Counted from the stretch's first letter, positions 34,933-44,908 are shown. The stretch: DNA of 64,000 nucleotides from Mesorhizobium loti (GCF_013170705.1 NZ_CP033334.1:372001-436000), one strand, 5' to 3'. Numbers and translations are program-made. The notes: generated from the sequence alone by a model not told the origin.

Positions 34933-35943
34933 ATGGACAACGGCGCCACAATGCATCTTGCCGTTTCGCTGCTGCCGGGGACTTCCGACCTGACGGGTGA
35001 ACCGGAATTCCGCCGCCTTGTCCGGTTTGTGCAGCAAGCCGAAGCGGCCGTGCTCGACATGGTGCTGCTTGCCGATTGCGCCCCGGCTTCCGACAGCGGT
35101 ACAGTGAACAATCCGATGCCCTTCGAAGCAACGACTTTACTCGCCGCGCTGGCAACGGTGACGAGCCGGATCGGGCTGGTCGCGGCGGCCTCGACAGTCG
35201 CCCACCAGCCCTACAATCTGGCACGCCGTTTCGCTTCGCTCGACATTATCAGCCATGGCCGCGCCGGCTGGAACGCGACGATGGCGCGGAGCCCTCGCGA
35301 GGCCGCCAATTTCAGCCGGCCGGAAGGATTTTCCGACACCGACTTTCGCCGCCGCGGCGAGGAATATATCGGCATCGTCCAAGGCCTGTGGCAGGGCTGG
35401 GACGCGGATGCGCTGCTGTTCGACAAGACCGGCGGACGCTTCCACGATCCCGGGAAAATGCACCTGCTCGACCACAAGGGTGAGTTCTTCTCCGTGCGCG
35501 GGCCGCTGAACGTCGCGCGTTCGCCGCAGGATACGCCGGTGCTGGTGTTCTCCGGTCTGTCGGAGCCTGACCTGGATATTGCGGCCCGCACCGCCGATGT
35601 CATCTTGCTGGACAGCGGGTCGGTCGAGAGCGCGAAAGTACGCCATGACGATCTGAAGCGTCGCGCCACGGCGGCTGGGCGCGATCCGGACGCTGTGAAG
35701 GTGCTGACGAATATCTCGCTCGCCCCCGATGACAGCTCGGCCACCGTGGCCGATAGGCTGGAAACCCAATTTCGTGCAAAAAGCTGCGACGGATTCATCA
35801 TCCAGTTGTCACAGCTTTCGGTATTCGACGATTTCATCAACCGTGTCGCGCCGGAGTTGCGGCGCCGCGGCCTTTTTCGAGACACCTATCGCGGGACAAC
35901 GTTACGCTCGCATCTCGGATTGGCCGGCGGAGGTGAGCAATGA
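34933..35943 (+). CDS. LLM-class flavin-dependent monooxygenase, short form
   Basis: A 336-residue FMN-dependent enzyme of the bacterial luciferase-like superfamily. It resembles the NtaA/SnaA/DszA group (RFASLDIISHGRAGWNATMARSPREAANFS) but is shorter than the usual 430-450 residues. The ATG 34933 is in a weak ribosome-binding context. Its stop overlaps the start of the second monooxygenase (ATGA). The pair is probably an oxygenase unit, and an FMN reductase is not seen next to it. The substrate is unknown; the purine-catabolic neighbourhood suggests a nitrogen heterocycle or its product. Confidence 0.85.
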   Translation: MDNGATMHLAVSLLPGTSDLTGEPEFRRLVRFVQQAEAAVLDMVLLADCAPASDSGTVNNPMPFEATTLLAALATVTSRIGLVAAASTVAHQPYNLARRFASLDIISHGRAGWNATMARSPREAANFSRPEGFSDTDFRRRGEEYIGIVQGLWQGWDADALLFDKTGGRFHDPGKMHLLDHKGEFFSVRGPLNVARSPQDTPVLVFSGLSEPDLDIAARTADVILLDSGSVESAKVRHDDLKRRATAAGRDPDAVKVLTNISLAPDDSSATVADRLETQFRAKSCDGFIIQLSQLSVFDDFINRVAPELRRRGLFRDTYRGTTLRSHLGLAGGGEQ

Positions 35944-37187
35944 CGGCGCAGATGAAGCTCGGCGCGTTCCTGTGGGCAACAGGCCACCACATCGCCGCAT
36001 GGCGCCATCCGAAGTCCCATGTCACGGCCGGCATCGACATCGGCCATTACATCCAGCTGGCGCGCACGGCGGAAGCGGCCAAGTTCGATATGATCTTCTG
36101 CGAGGACGCAGCCGGGCTGCGCGAGGCTAATATCGGCATCGCCAGCCAGACGTCGCGCTCGATCGGCTTCGAGCCGATCAGCCTGCTGTCGGCGCTGGCT
36201 GTCCAGACCAGCCGCATCGGCCTCGTCTCCACCGCCTCGACGAGCTACAATGAGCCCTACGGCCTGGCGCGGACGTTTCTGTCGCTCGACCATCTGAGCG
36301 GCGGCCGCGCCGGCTGGAACCTCGTCACTTCGGCAAGTCCGATCGAAGCCGCAAATTTCGGCGCGACAGGTCTCAAGCCCCATGCCGATCGTTATGAACG
36401 AGCGCGCGAATTCGCCGAGGTCGTCACCGGCCTTTGGCACGGCAAGGCTTCCGGCCATGATGGCCACAGCTTTTCGGTGCGCGACCCACTCGACCTGCCG
36501 CGTTCGCCTCAGGGCGCGCCGGTCATGGTCCAGGCCGGCGCCTCGGATGTCGGCCGCGATCTTGCCGCCCGTACCGCCGACGTGGTGTTCACGGCGGCGC
36601 AGACCTTCGAGGAAGCCAAGGCCTTCTACGATGATCTCAAGGGACGCATGGTGACCTACGGACGCGAACCCGACGACATCAAGATCATGCCCGGCGTCTC
36701 GCCCGTGGTGGCGCAAACCGAGGCCGAAGCCCGCGAGAAGCACGAGGAATTGCAGGAGCTCATTCCCGACGATGTCGGCGTGGCACTGCTCTCCAGCTAT
36801 CTCAGCATCTCCGATCTCGGACGCTATCCGATCGACGGACCGCTGCCCGAACTGCCGGAGAGCGAGGGCATGAAGAGCCGGCAGGCACTGGTCGTCGAGC
36901 AATCGCGCCGTGACGGCCTCTCCATCCGCCAGCTTGCCCGCCATTTCGCCGGCGCGCGCGGCCATTGGCGCATTGTCGGCACAGCGACGCAGGTCGCCGA
37001 CGAGTTGCAGGCGCGGTTCGAGGGTGGTGCCGCCGACGGCTTCAACGTGATGCCGTCTTATTTCCCGGGCGAGCTCGATGCCTTCGCCACGCTGGTGGTA
37101 CCGGAACTGCAGCGGCGCGGTCTGTTCCGCCGGGACTATGAAGGCCGGACGCTGCGCGACCATCTGGGCTTGAAACGGCCGGCCTGA
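35940..37187 (+). CDS. LLM-class flavin-dependent monooxygenase (NtaA/SnaA/DszA family)
   Basis: A 415-residue enzyme related to nitrilotriacetate monooxygenase component A and pristinamycin and DszA-type oxygenases. It begins MKLGAFLWATGHHIAAWR and has FLSLDHLSGGRAGWNLVTSASPIEAANFG, PVMVQAGASDVGRDLAARTADVVFTA and HWRIVGTATQVADELQARFEGGAADGFN. Coupled by ATGA to the short paralogue. Both keep the RAGWN motif of the FMN-binding region. It requires reduced FMN from a reductase that I cannot see nearby. Start ATG 35940. Confidence 0.88.
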   Translation: MTAQMKLGAFLWATGHHIAAWRHPKSHVTAGIDIGHYIQLARTAEAAKFDMIFCEDAAGLREANIGIASQTSRSIGFEPISLLSALAVQTSRIGLVSTASTSYNEPYGLARTFLSLDHLSGGRAGWNLVTSASPIEAANFGATGLKPHADRYERAREFAEVVTGLWHGKASGHDGHSFSVRDPLDLPRSPQGAPVMVQAGASDVGRDLAARTADVVFTAAQTFEEAKAFYDDLKGRMVTYGREPDDIKIMPGVSPVVAQTEAEAREKHEELQELIPDDVGVALLSSYLSISDLGRYPIDGPLPELPESEGMKSRQALVVEQSRRDGLSIRQLARHFAGARGHWRIVGTATQVADELQARFEGGAADGFNVMPSYFPGELDAFATLVVPELQRRGLFRRDYEGRTLRDHLGLKRPA

Positions 37188-37198
37188 GCCGGCGGCTT

Positions 37199-38035
37199 CT
37201 ATGCTTCGTCCATCATGCGGGCCGTGCCCGAAACCCTGATCGAGCTGCCTGTCTCGGGCGAGATATCGGCGCGCAGGCGCGAGCGCATGCCCATGTCCTC
37301 GCCTTGCACGACATCGATCGCGCCGCCATGCGGCCAGCCGATGTCGCGGAGGTAGCCGGCAAAGGCAGCCGTCGAGGCTCCCGTCGCCGGATCCTCATAG
37401 ACGCCGCCGGAGGCAAAGGGATTGCGCGTGTGGAAAAGCCGTGGCGTTTCGGCATAGGCAAGCAGGATCGTCACCAGCCCTTCGCGCCGCATCAAGGCCT
37501 GGCCGGCTTTCAGATCGTAGCGCATGGCGGCCAGTGCCTCGCGCGACTTGAGGGTCAGCACAAGGTGGTCCGCGCCGCCATGGATCAGCGCCGGCGGAAT
37601 CGCCGGATCGAGATCGGTCGCGGCATAGCCGAACAGCGCCAGCGCCTCGGCGATCAGCTCTGGCGGTGCCGGCCTGCTGCGTGTCGGCGGCGACTGCAAC
37701 GCGGCGGCGACGTTCACGCCATCTCGGAAACCTTCGACGGTGATGCTGGCCTGGTTGAGGGTCAGCGGGAACGTTCCATCGCCAAATTGCCGGACGAAGG
37801 CGGCTCCCAAGGCAATTGTGGCGTGCCCGCAGAAGGGAACCTCGGTTTCCGGCGAGAAGTAGCGCACCCGCCAGCTCTCGCCGTCCGGTGCGGCAAAGGC
37901 GGTTTCCGAGAACCCGACCTCCGCCGCCAGACGCTGCATCTCGCCGGCTTCGGGCAAGACGTCGCCTATCAGCACCCCGGCGGGATTGCCGCCGGTGTCG
38001 CCATCCGAGAAGGCCGCGATTTTCAGGACGTCCAT
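37199..38035 (-). CDS. PhzF-family protein (isomerase/epimerase-like)
   Basis: A 278-residue protein of the PhzF/diaminopimelate-epimerase-fold family. Motifs are DGDTGGNPAGV, FSETAF with the catalytic glutamate near residue 45, EVPFCGHATIALG and EDPATGASTAAFAGYL. The family's best-known reaction is the isomerisation in phenazine synthesis, but most members have no known substrate, and this genome region shows no other phenazine genes. It is convergent with the monooxygenase pair (12 bases apart). Confidence 0.85.
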   Translation of the reverse strand: MDVLKIAAFSDGDTGGNPAGVLIGDVLPEAGEMQRLAAEVGFSETAFAAPDGESWRVRYFSPETEVPFCGHATIALGAAFVRQFGDGTFPLTLNQASITVEGFRDGVNVAAALQSPPTRSRPAPPELIAEALALFGYAATDLDPAIPPALIHGGADHLVLTLKSREALAAMRYDLKAGQALMRREGLVTILLAYAETPRLFHTRNPFASGGVYEDPATGASTAAFAGYLRDIGWPHGGAIDVVQGEDMGMRSRLRADISPETGSSIRVSGTARMMDEA

Positions 38036-38127
38036 GTATTCTCACCTCATGCAGGAACGCCGGGTGGATACCGCAAATGCATTTTTCCCGCGATTGAAAA
38101 CAGGCAGGCCAACGAGCAGCTTTTTGG

Positions 38128-39039
38128 CTAACCGGCCATGACCTTGTCCTGCTGACGGTTGGCATTTGACGGCGCGTTGTGAACCACCAGCGCCGTCATG
38201 ATCTCGGCGGCGGCAAGTGCCGCGATGACTGGCGGGCGCTTGTCCTTGACGGCGTCGCCGCCGATCGGCGAGACGAGGCGGGAGAATTCGGCTTCACTGC
38301 CTTCAGCCGACTTCAGGAACCAGTTCTTGAACGTCGCTTTCTTGGTCTTCGAGCCGATCATGCCGACATAGGCAGCGTCGTTCCGTTTCAGCGCCTCGGC
38401 GACGATCAGGAAATCCAGCGCGTGGTCATGGGTGAGGATCGCGAAAGCCGTGCCGGCGGGGGCGTTTCGCACCTCGGCCTCGGGCATCGGCGTCAGCCGC
38501 GTCTCGACGGTCTCCGGCATGCCTTCCAGCGCCTCGGCCCGTGTCTCGATGACGACGCCGTGCACGGGAAGGAGTGCGATCGTCGACGCCAGCGCCTGGC
38601 CGACATGGCCGCCGCCGAAGATGTAGACATGCGGCAGATGCGCTTCCTCGGCTTCAGCGTCGGCAATCAGCCTCTGTTCGATTGCGTTGTCGATCAGCCG
38701 AATCAGGACTTCGACGCGCCCGCCACAGCATTGGCCGATCTCCGGCCCGAGCGGCACGTCGAGCGTGGCGCAGACTTCATCGACCTCGATGCGGGCTTCC
38801 TTGCCCTGCCGCTTGCGGCGAGGTGAAGACGCCACCATCTGCCTGGCCCTGTCGATCGCCATATATTCGAGCTGGCCGCCGCCGATCGTGCCTGATGTCG
38901 CAGATGGCGAGACGAGCATGAAGGCGCCCTTCTCACGCGGCGTCGAGCCTTTGGTGCCGGCCACTTCGACCAAAGCGAGGCGATCTTGGCCGGCAAGGAA
39001 GTCTTTCAGGCTTTGCACTTTCGAATTCATCGTTCGCAT
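38128..39039 (-). CDS. xdhC: Xanthine dehydrogenase accessory protein XdhC
   Basis: A 303-residue molybdenum cofactor maturation and insertion factor for XdhB. The N-terminus has VEVAGTKGSTPREKGAFMLVS and TIGGGQLEYMAI, the C-terminal Rossmann-like domain VYIFGGGHVGQALAS and MIGSKTKKATF. Its CCGG (GQCCGGRVEV) contains the cysteine pair used in sulfurated cofactor binding. ATG 39039 is used; 39030 (MNSK) is an alternative. It is the last gene of the hiuH-xdhA-xdhB-xdhC unit, 52 bases after xdhB. Confidence 0.92.
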   Translation of the reverse strand: MRTMNSKVQSLKDFLAGQDRLALVEVAGTKGSTPREKGAFMLVSPSATSGTIGGGQLEYMAIDRARQMVASSPRRKRQGKEARIEVDEVCATLDVPLGPEIGQCCGGRVEVLIRLIDNAIEQRLIADAEAEEAHLPHVYIFGGGHVGQALASTIALLPVHGVVIETRAEALEGMPETVETRLTPMPEAEVRNAPAGTAFAILTHDHALDFLIVAEALKRNDAAYVGMIGSKTKKATFKNWFLKSAEGSEAEFSRLVSPIGGDAVKDKRPPVIAALAAAEIMTALVVHNAPSNANRQQDKVMAG

Positions 39040-39091
39040 TCCCGTGCGGGAAACATAGGGTTTTTCGGCCTGAATTGCACGTTTGCCGAAT

Positions 39092-41437
39092 TCAGGCGTT
39101 CGCCTCTCCTTTCAGCCGCTCGATCGCCATCAGCACGCGTTCCGGTGTTGCCGGCGCATCGAGGCGCGGGCAGATCTTGTGGTCGGCCACACTGGCCACC
39201 GCATCCGACAGCGCATGCAGCACCGACATGCCGAGCGGGAAGGGCGGCTCGCCAACCGCCTTGGACCGGTGGATCGTCGGCTCGCTCGCCTCCGGCCAGT
39301 CGGCCAAAGTGACGTTGAAGATCTTCGGCCGGTCGGAGGCGAGCGGGATCTTGTAGGTCGACGGCGCGTGGGTGCGCAGCCGACCCTTGTCATCCCACCA
39401 CAATTCCTCGGTCGTCAGCCAGCCCATGCCCTGGATGAAGCCGCCCTCGACCTGGCCGAGATCGATGGCGCGGTTCAGCGAACGGCCGGTCTCGTGCAGG
39501 ATATCGGTGCGTTCGACCACATATTCTCCAGTCAGCGTGTCGACCGAGACTTCCGAGCAGGAGGCGCCATAGGCGAAATAGTAGAAGGGACGGCCCTGTC
39601 CCTTGTCGCGGTTCCAGTGGATTTTCGGCGTCTTGTAGAAGCCCGCCGCCGAGAGCTGGATGCGGGCCATGTAGGCCTGCTTGACGAGATCGGCGAATGC
39701 GATCTCCTGGTTGCCGATGCGCACCCGGTTGGGGAGGAACAGCACCTGATCACGCGGCACCTGGTATTTTTCAGCGGCGAAATCGGTCAGCCGATCCTTG
39801 ATCTGGCGAGCGCCGTTCTGTGCCGCCATGCCGTTGAGGTCGGTGCCGGATGACGCCGCCGTGGCCGAGGTGTTCGGCACCTTGCCGGTGGTGGTCGCGG
39901 TGATCTTCACCTGGTCGAGGTCGACCTGGAATTCTTCCGCCACCACTTGTGCCACCTTGACGTAGAGGCCTTGCCCCATCTCGGTGCCGCCATGGTTCAA
40001 ATGCACCGAGCCGTCGTTATAGACATGCACCAGCGCCCCGGCCTGATTGTAGTGCGTGGCCGTGAAGGAAATGCCGAACTTGACCGGCGTGAGCGCCAGG
40101 CCGCGCTTGATGAAACGGCTGTTGGCATTGAAGGCCGATATCTCGCGCCGCCGTCGCGCATAGCTGGCGCTTTCCTCAAGTTCGGCGACGATACGCTGGA
40201 TGATGTTGTCCTCGACCGTCTGGTGGTAGGGCGTGATGTTGCGGTCGCTGGTGCCATAGAAATTCTTCTTGCGGATCTCGAGCGGATCCTTGCCGACCGC
40301 GAAGGCAACCTCGTCGATGACGCGTTCGGCACCGACCATGCCTTGCGGGCCACCGAAGCCCCGGAAGGCAGTGTTCGACACGGTGTTGGTGTAGAGCGGC
40401 GCCGACTGGGCATGCACGGCCGGCCAGAAATAGGTGTTGTCGCAATGAAACAGCGCGCGATCCGTCACCGGGCCCGACAGATCCGACGAGAAGCCGCAAC
40501 GCGCGGCGAACATGAAATCAACGCCGAGAATGTTGCCCTCGTCGTCGAAGCCGACTTCGTAGTCGACGAGGAAATCGTGGCGCTTGCCGGTGGCGATCAT
40601 GTCGTCGTCGCGGTCGGGCCGGATCTTGACGGCGCGATGGTGTCTTTTGGCCGCGATGGCGGCGAGCGCGGCAAACTGGTTGCCTTGCGTTTCCTTGCCG
40701 CCGAACCCGCCGCCCATGCGGCGGATCTCCACGGTGATGGCATTGCTGGGCACGCCGAGCGCATGGCTCACCATGTGCTGGACTTCGCTCGGATGCTGGG
40801 TCGAGGAATAGATGGTGACGTCTTGGTCCTCGCCGGGAATGGCCATGGCGATATGGCCCTCGAGATAGAAATGCTCCTGGCCGCCGACGCGCATCTTTCC
40901 CTTCAGCCGGCGCGGCGCCGCCTTGATCGCAGCGGCGGCATCGCCGCGCCTCAAGGTAAGCGGCGGCGTGACGAGCTTGTCCTTCCTCGGATCGAGTTCG
41001 CCGATGTCGGTGACGAAAGGTAATTCCTTGTACTCTACCTTGGCCAGCCTGGTGGCGCGGCGTGCCTGTTCGCGGGTTTCGGCGATAACGCAGAAGATCG
41101 GCTGGCCGAAGAATTCGACCTTGCCGTCAGCGAGCACCGGCTCATCGTGCCGACCGGTCGGCGAAATGTCATTCTCGCCCGGCACATCCTTTGCCGTCAG
41201 CACATCGACGACTCCCGAAGCGGCGCGCACCGCCGAAAGGTCCATGCTGGTGATGGTGGCATGCGCGGCGGCCGAGAGTCCGAGGCAGCCATGCAGCGTA
41301 CCCGCCGGTTCCGGCATGTCGTCGATATAGACGGCGGTGCCGCTGACATGCTTGTGGGCGGAGTCATGCCGCTGATCGGTGGCAACGCCGCCGGTGATCT
41401 TCTCGGCCTTGAGATTTGACGTGGCGTGCTTGTTCAT
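39092..41437 (-). CDS. xdhB: Xanthine dehydrogenase molybdopterin-binding subunit
   Basis: The 781-residue catalytic subunit that oxidises hypoxanthine and xanthine to urate. Cofactor-binding motifs are RRMGGGFGGKET, FRGFGGPQG, GGTEMGQGLYVK and KAVGEPPF with the catalytic glutamate of GEPP. The start codon overlaps the xdhA stop by one base (TGATG). It accepts electrons through XdhA's FeS and FAD domains to NAD. The length is typical. Confidence 0.95.
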   Translation of the reverse strand: MNKHATSNLKAEKITGGVATDQRHDSAHKHVSGTAVYIDDMPEPAGTLHGCLGLSAAAHATITSMDLSAVRAASGVVDVLTAKDVPGENDISPTGRHDEPVLADGKVEFFGQPIFCVIAETREQARRATRLAKVEYKELPFVTDIGELDPRKDKLVTPPLTLRRGDAAAAIKAAPRRLKGKMRVGGQEHFYLEGHIAMAIPGEDQDVTIYSSTQHPSEVQHMVSHALGVPSNAITVEIRRMGGGFGGKETQGNQFAALAAIAAKRHHRAVKIRPDRDDDMIATGKRHDFLVDYEVGFDDEGNILGVDFMFAARCGFSSDLSGPVTDRALFHCDNTYFWPAVHAQSAPLYTNTVSNTAFRGFGGPQGMVGAERVIDEVAFAVGKDPLEIRKKNFYGTSDRNITPYHQTVEDNIIQRIVAELEESASYARRRREISAFNANSRFIKRGLALTPVKFGISFTATHYNQAGALVHVYNDGSVHLNHGGTEMGQGLYVKVAQVVAEEFQVDLDQVKITATTTGKVPNTSATAASSGTDLNGMAAQNGARQIKDRLTDFAAEKYQVPRDQVLFLPNRVRIGNQEIAFADLVKQAYMARIQLSAAGFYKTPKIHWNRDKGQGRPFYYFAYGASCSEVSVDTLTGEYVVERTDILHETGRSLNRAIDLGQVEGGFIQGMGWLTTEELWWDDKGRLRTHAPSTYKIPLASDRPKIFNVTLADWPEASEPTIHRSKAVGEPPFPLGMSVLHALSDAVASVADHKICPRLDAPATPERVLMAIERLKGEANA

Positions 41438-42918
41438 CAGGCAGCCTCGTTGCGTGACACCTGGAATGGTGCCCTGGTGCCGGTGGTTTCGACGAAGAAG
41501 CGCAACAACAGGTTTTTCGCGGCCAGAGCCCGGTATTCGGCTGACGCCCGCATGTCGGTGAGCGGGCTGAAATCCCTGGCGTACTCAGCCATCGCCGTCT
41601 CGACCGTCGCTTCGGTCCAGGGCTTGCCGAGGAGTGCCTGTTCAACGAAGGACGCCCGTTTTGGCGTCGCCGCCATGCCGCCATAGGCGATGCGCAGGTC
41701 GGCGACCGTGCCGTCCCTGGCCAGGGTCAGGAAAAAGGCGCCGAGGGCCGCGGTGATATCCTCGTCGCGGCGCTTGGTGATCTTGTGCACCGCGAACTTC
41801 GTGTCCTTGGCCGGCACGGGAACGTGTACCGACTCAACGAACTCGCCCGGCTGCCGGTCCTGCTTGCCATAGGCAATGAAGAAGGTTTCCAGCGGGATCG
41901 TGCGCCGCTTCTTGCCCTTGCGCAGGGTCAGGCGCGCGCCAAGCGCGATCAAGGGCGGCGGCGTATCGCCGATCGGCGAGCCGTTGGCGATGTTGCCGCC
42001 GATCGTGCCCATGTTGCGCACCTGTTCGCCACCGATGCGATCGAACAGCGGCCCCAGCGCCGGGATGCGTTTGGCCAGCGTCGAGAAGGCTTCAGAATAG
42101 GTGACGCCGGCGCCGATCGATATGACGCCCTTGTCCTCGGAGATGGTGCGCAGCCCGTCCAGATTGCCGATGAAGATCACCGGCGAGATGTCGCGCATGT
42201 GCTTTGTCACCCACAGGCCGACATCCGTGGAGCCGGCAACGACCGTAGCGCCGGGTTCCTTGTCCAGCAAGGCGGCGAAGTCGTCGACATTGGCCGGCAC
42301 GATGAGACGCTTCTTGCCCGACCCGATCTCGACACGGGCGCCGTCATGCATGGCTTCCAGCCTCGCCGTGATCGCTTTGCGCTCCACCGCCAGCGGATCC
42401 TTTGCCGCCTTGCCGTAGCTGGAGATGGCGTGCGCCGCGCGCATGATCGCCTCATAGCCGGTGCAGCGGCAAAGATTGCCTTGCAAGGCCTTTTCGATGG
42501 CCGCGTTCGACGGGTCTGGAGACTTCATCCACAGGCCATAGAGCGACATGACGAAGCCCGGCGTGCAGAAGCCGCATTGCGAACCGTGGAAATCGACAAT
42601 CGCCTGCTGGACGGGATGCAGCTTGCCTGGCTCGCCGCGCAGATGCTCGACCGTCACGACATGGGTGCCGACGAGCGAGCCAAGGAAGCGGATGCAGGCA
42701 TTGACGCTTTCATAAACCAGCCCGCCGGCGGAGAGCTTGCCGACAAGCACCGTGCAGGCGCCACAATCGCCCTCGGCACAGCCTTCCTTGGTGCCGCGCA
42801 GCGAACGGTCGAGGCGCAACCAATCGAGCAGGGTCGCGTCGGGAGCCACCGACGTCAGCACGACATCGCTGCCATTGAGGATGAAGCGGATTTCGTTTCG
42901 GACGGTGACCTTGGCCAT
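41437..42918 (-). CDS. xdhA: Xanthine dehydrogenase FeS/FAD subunit
   Basis: The 493-residue electron-transfer subunit. The N-terminal plant-type 2Fe-2S domain has GCAEGDCGACTVLVG; the second 2Fe-2S domain has GSQCGFCTPGF and GNLCRCTGYE. The FAD domain (about 190-490) has TIGGNIANGSPIGDTPP. It lies 3 bases after hiuH and overlaps xdhB. Complete and canonical. Confidence 0.95.
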   Translation of the reverse strand: MAKVTVRNEIRFILNGSDVVLTSVAPDATLLDWLRLDRSLRGTKEGCAEGDCGACTVLVGKLSAGGLVYESVNACIRFLGSLVGTHVVTVEHLRGEPGKLHPVQQAIVDFHGSQCGFCTPGFVMSLYGLWMKSPDPSNAAIEKALQGNLCRCTGYEAIMRAAHAISSYGKAAKDPLAVERKAITARLEAMHDGARVEIGSGKKRLIVPANVDDFAALLDKEPGATVVAGSTDVGLWVTKHMRDISPVIFIGNLDGLRTISEDKGVISIGAGVTYSEAFSTLAKRIPALGPLFDRIGGEQVRNMGTIGGNIANGSPIGDTPPPLIALGARLTLRKGKKRRTIPLETFFIAYGKQDRQPGEFVESVHVPVPAKDTKFAVHKITKRRDEDITAALGAFFLTLARDGTVADLRIAYGGMAATPKRASFVEQALLGKPWTEATVETAMAEYARDFSPLTDMRASAEYRALAAKNLLLRFFVETTGTRAPFQVSRNEAA

Positions 42919-42921
42919 GCC

Positions 42922-43296
42922 TCAGCTCCCCCTGTAGGTCGAATAGCCGTAGGGTGAGATCAGCAAGGGTACGTGATAGTGCACCGCCTCCGCCATGCCG
43001 AAGCGGATCGGCACGCTATCCAGGAAAGCGGGCTCGGGCAGCTTTGTGCCCTGGCCGCGCAGATAGTCGCCAGCCGCGAACACCAGTTCGTATTCGCCGG
43101 TGCGGAACTCAGCGCCTACCAGCAGCGGCGCGTCGCAACGGCCATCGGCATTGGTTGCGACAGTCTTCAGATGTTTCCTGGCCGAACCGTCGAGACGATA
43201 GAGTGCGATCGACAGTCCGGCCGCCGGCTTGCCGGTCGCCGTGTCCAGCACATGGGTCGTCAGGCGCCCGCCATCGGCTTTCGACGTTTCAGCCAT
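42922..43296 (-). CDS. hiuH: 5-Hydroxyisourate hydrolase
   Basis: A 124-residue transthyretin-like enzyme that turns 5-hydroxyisourate into OHCU. The N-terminal [14 protein letters not shown] with the catalytic histidine, [15 protein letters not shown], and the C-terminal signature YSTYRGS are visible. GGAGG lies 6 bases before ATG 43296. It leads the xdhA-xdhB-xdhC operon. It works directly after PuuD and before the UraD domain of the divergent fusion. Confidence 0.93.
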   Translation of the reverse strand: MAETSKADGGRLTTHVLDTATGKPAAGLSIALYRLDGSARKHLKTVATNADGRCDAPLLVGAEFRTGEYELVFAAGDYLRGQGTKLPEPAFLDSVPIRFGMAEAVHYHVPLLISPYGYSTYRGS

Positions 43297-43479
43297 TGGC
43301 CGCCTCCCATCCAGGTACATCAGAACAACAGTGATGAATTGTGCGCCAATTAAAGGCGATGCATAAGTCCCGGTCGAGCGGAGTGCGACAAAAACACTTT
43401 CAAAAATTTTCGGGGGAATGCGAGAAGCACCCTTTCGATATCCTGATCATACTTCGGGCGATGCCCGGCGGGAGGGACG

Positions 43480-44898
43480 ATGCGTTACGAAAGAGACATG
43501 CGTGGCTACGGAGCCAATCCGCCGGATCCGAAATGGCCAGGCGGTGCGCATGTCGCCGTACAGTTCGTGGTCAACTACGAAGAGGGCGGCGAAAACTGCG
43601 TGCTCCACGGCGACAAGGCATCGGAAGCCTTCCTGTCGGAAATCGTCGGCGCCGCACCCTGGGTGGGCCAGCGCCACTGGAACATGGAATCGATCTATGA
43701 ATATGGCGCGCGGGCCGGCTTCTGGCGGCTGCTTCGCCTGTTCAGCGAGCAGCAAGTGCCTGTGACCTGCTACGGCGTCGCCACCGCGCTGGCACGCTCG
43801 CCCGACCAGGTCACGGCCATGCAGGACGCCGGCTGGGAGATCGCTTCGCATGGGCTGAGATGGATCGATTACCGCGACCACAGCGCCGCGGATGAGCGCG
43901 GCGACCTCGAAGCGGCGATCAAGCTGCATTACGAAGTGACAGGCCAGCGCCCGACCGGCTGGTATACGGGCCGCACCTCGGTCAACACGGTGCGTCTGGT
44001 CGCCGAGGAAGGCGGCTTCGACTATGTCTCCGACACCTATGATGACGAACTGCCTTACTGGTTCGAGCATGCAGGCGGCACGCAGCTCATCATCCCCTAT
44101 ACGCTCGACGCCAACGACATGCGCTTCGCCACGCCACAGGGCTTCAATTCGGGCGATCAGTTCTTCGCCTATCTCAAGGACAGTTTCGACACGCTCTATG
44201 CCGAGGGCAAGGCCGGACGGCCGCGCATGATGAATATCGGCCTGCATTGCCGGCTCGTCGGGCGCCCGGGCCGGGTCGCGGCGCTGAAGCGCTTCGTCGA
44301 CTATGTGAAGTCTCACGACAAGGTCTGGCTGGCGCGGCGCATCGACATCGCCCGCCACTGGCAAGAGAACCATCCTTACAAGCCGGCGGCGCTAAGACCG
44401 TCGAAGATGGAATTCGAGACATTCGTCCACACGTTCGGCGGTGTGTTCGAGCATTCGCCGTGGATTGCCGAACGGGCCTACGAACTGGAACTGGGTCCGG
44501 CGCACGACACGGCAGGCGGCCTGCACAATGCGCTTTGCCGCGTCTTCCGTGCCGCCAGCGAAACCGAGCGGCTCGGTGTGCTCAACGCCCACCCAGACCT
44601 AGCCGGCAAGCTGGCCAAGGCCAAGCGGCTGACGGCGGAATCGACCCGGGAACAAGCCTCGGCCGGCCTCGACGCGCTGACGGACAAGGAACGCGAACTG
44701 TTCTCCAAGCTCAACGCAGCCTACGTCACCACCTTCGGCTTCCCCTTCATCATCGCGGTGAAGGGCAAGACCAAGGAGGAAATCCTGGCGGAATTCGAGG
44801 CGCGCATAGGCAACAGCCGCGGCGTCGAATTCGAAACCGCCTGCAAACAGGTCGAGCGCATCGCGCTGCTCCGCCTCAGGGACATGCTACCGCAATAG
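43480..44898 (+). CDS. Allantoinase-OHCU decarboxylase fusion (PuuE-UraD)
   Basis: A 472-residue protein carrying two consecutive purine-pathway enzymes. Residues 1-308 are a polysaccharide-deacetylase-fold allantoinase PuuE (PPDPKWPGGAHVAVQFVVNYEEGGENCVLHGD, IASHGLRWIDYR, GWYTGRTSVNT). Residues about 312-472 are the OHCU decarboxylase (HTFGGVFEHSPWIAERAYE, NAHPDLAGKLAKAK, LNAAYVTTFGFPFIIAVKGK), with the HPDL histidine and conserved glutamate. Fusion means OHCU becomes allantoin and then allantoate on one polypeptide. Divergent from hiuH across 183 bases. Confidence 0.92.
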   Translation: MRYERDMRGYGANPPDPKWPGGAHVAVQFVVNYEEGGENCVLHGDKASEAFLSEIVGAAPWVGQRHWNMESIYEYGARAGFWRLLRLFSEQQVPVTCYGVATALARSPDQVTAMQDAGWEIASHGLRWIDYRDHSAADERGDLEAAIKLHYEVTGQRPTGWYTGRTSVNTVRLVAEEGGFDYVSDTYDDELPYWFEHAGGTQLIIPYTLDANDMRFATPQGFNSGDQFFAYLKDSFDTLYAEGKAGRPRMMNIGLHCRLVGRPGRVAALKRFVDYVKSHDKVWLARRIDIARHWQENHPYKPAALRPSKMEFETFVHTFGGVFEHSPWIAERAYELELGPAHDTAGGLHNALCRVFRAASETERLGVLNAHPDLAGKLAKAKRLTAESTREQASAGLDALTDKERELFSKLNAAYVTTFGFPFIIAVKGKTKEEILAEFEARIGNSRGVEFETACKQVERIALLRLRDMLPQ

Positions 44899-44908
44899 GT
44901 TTGAAACC

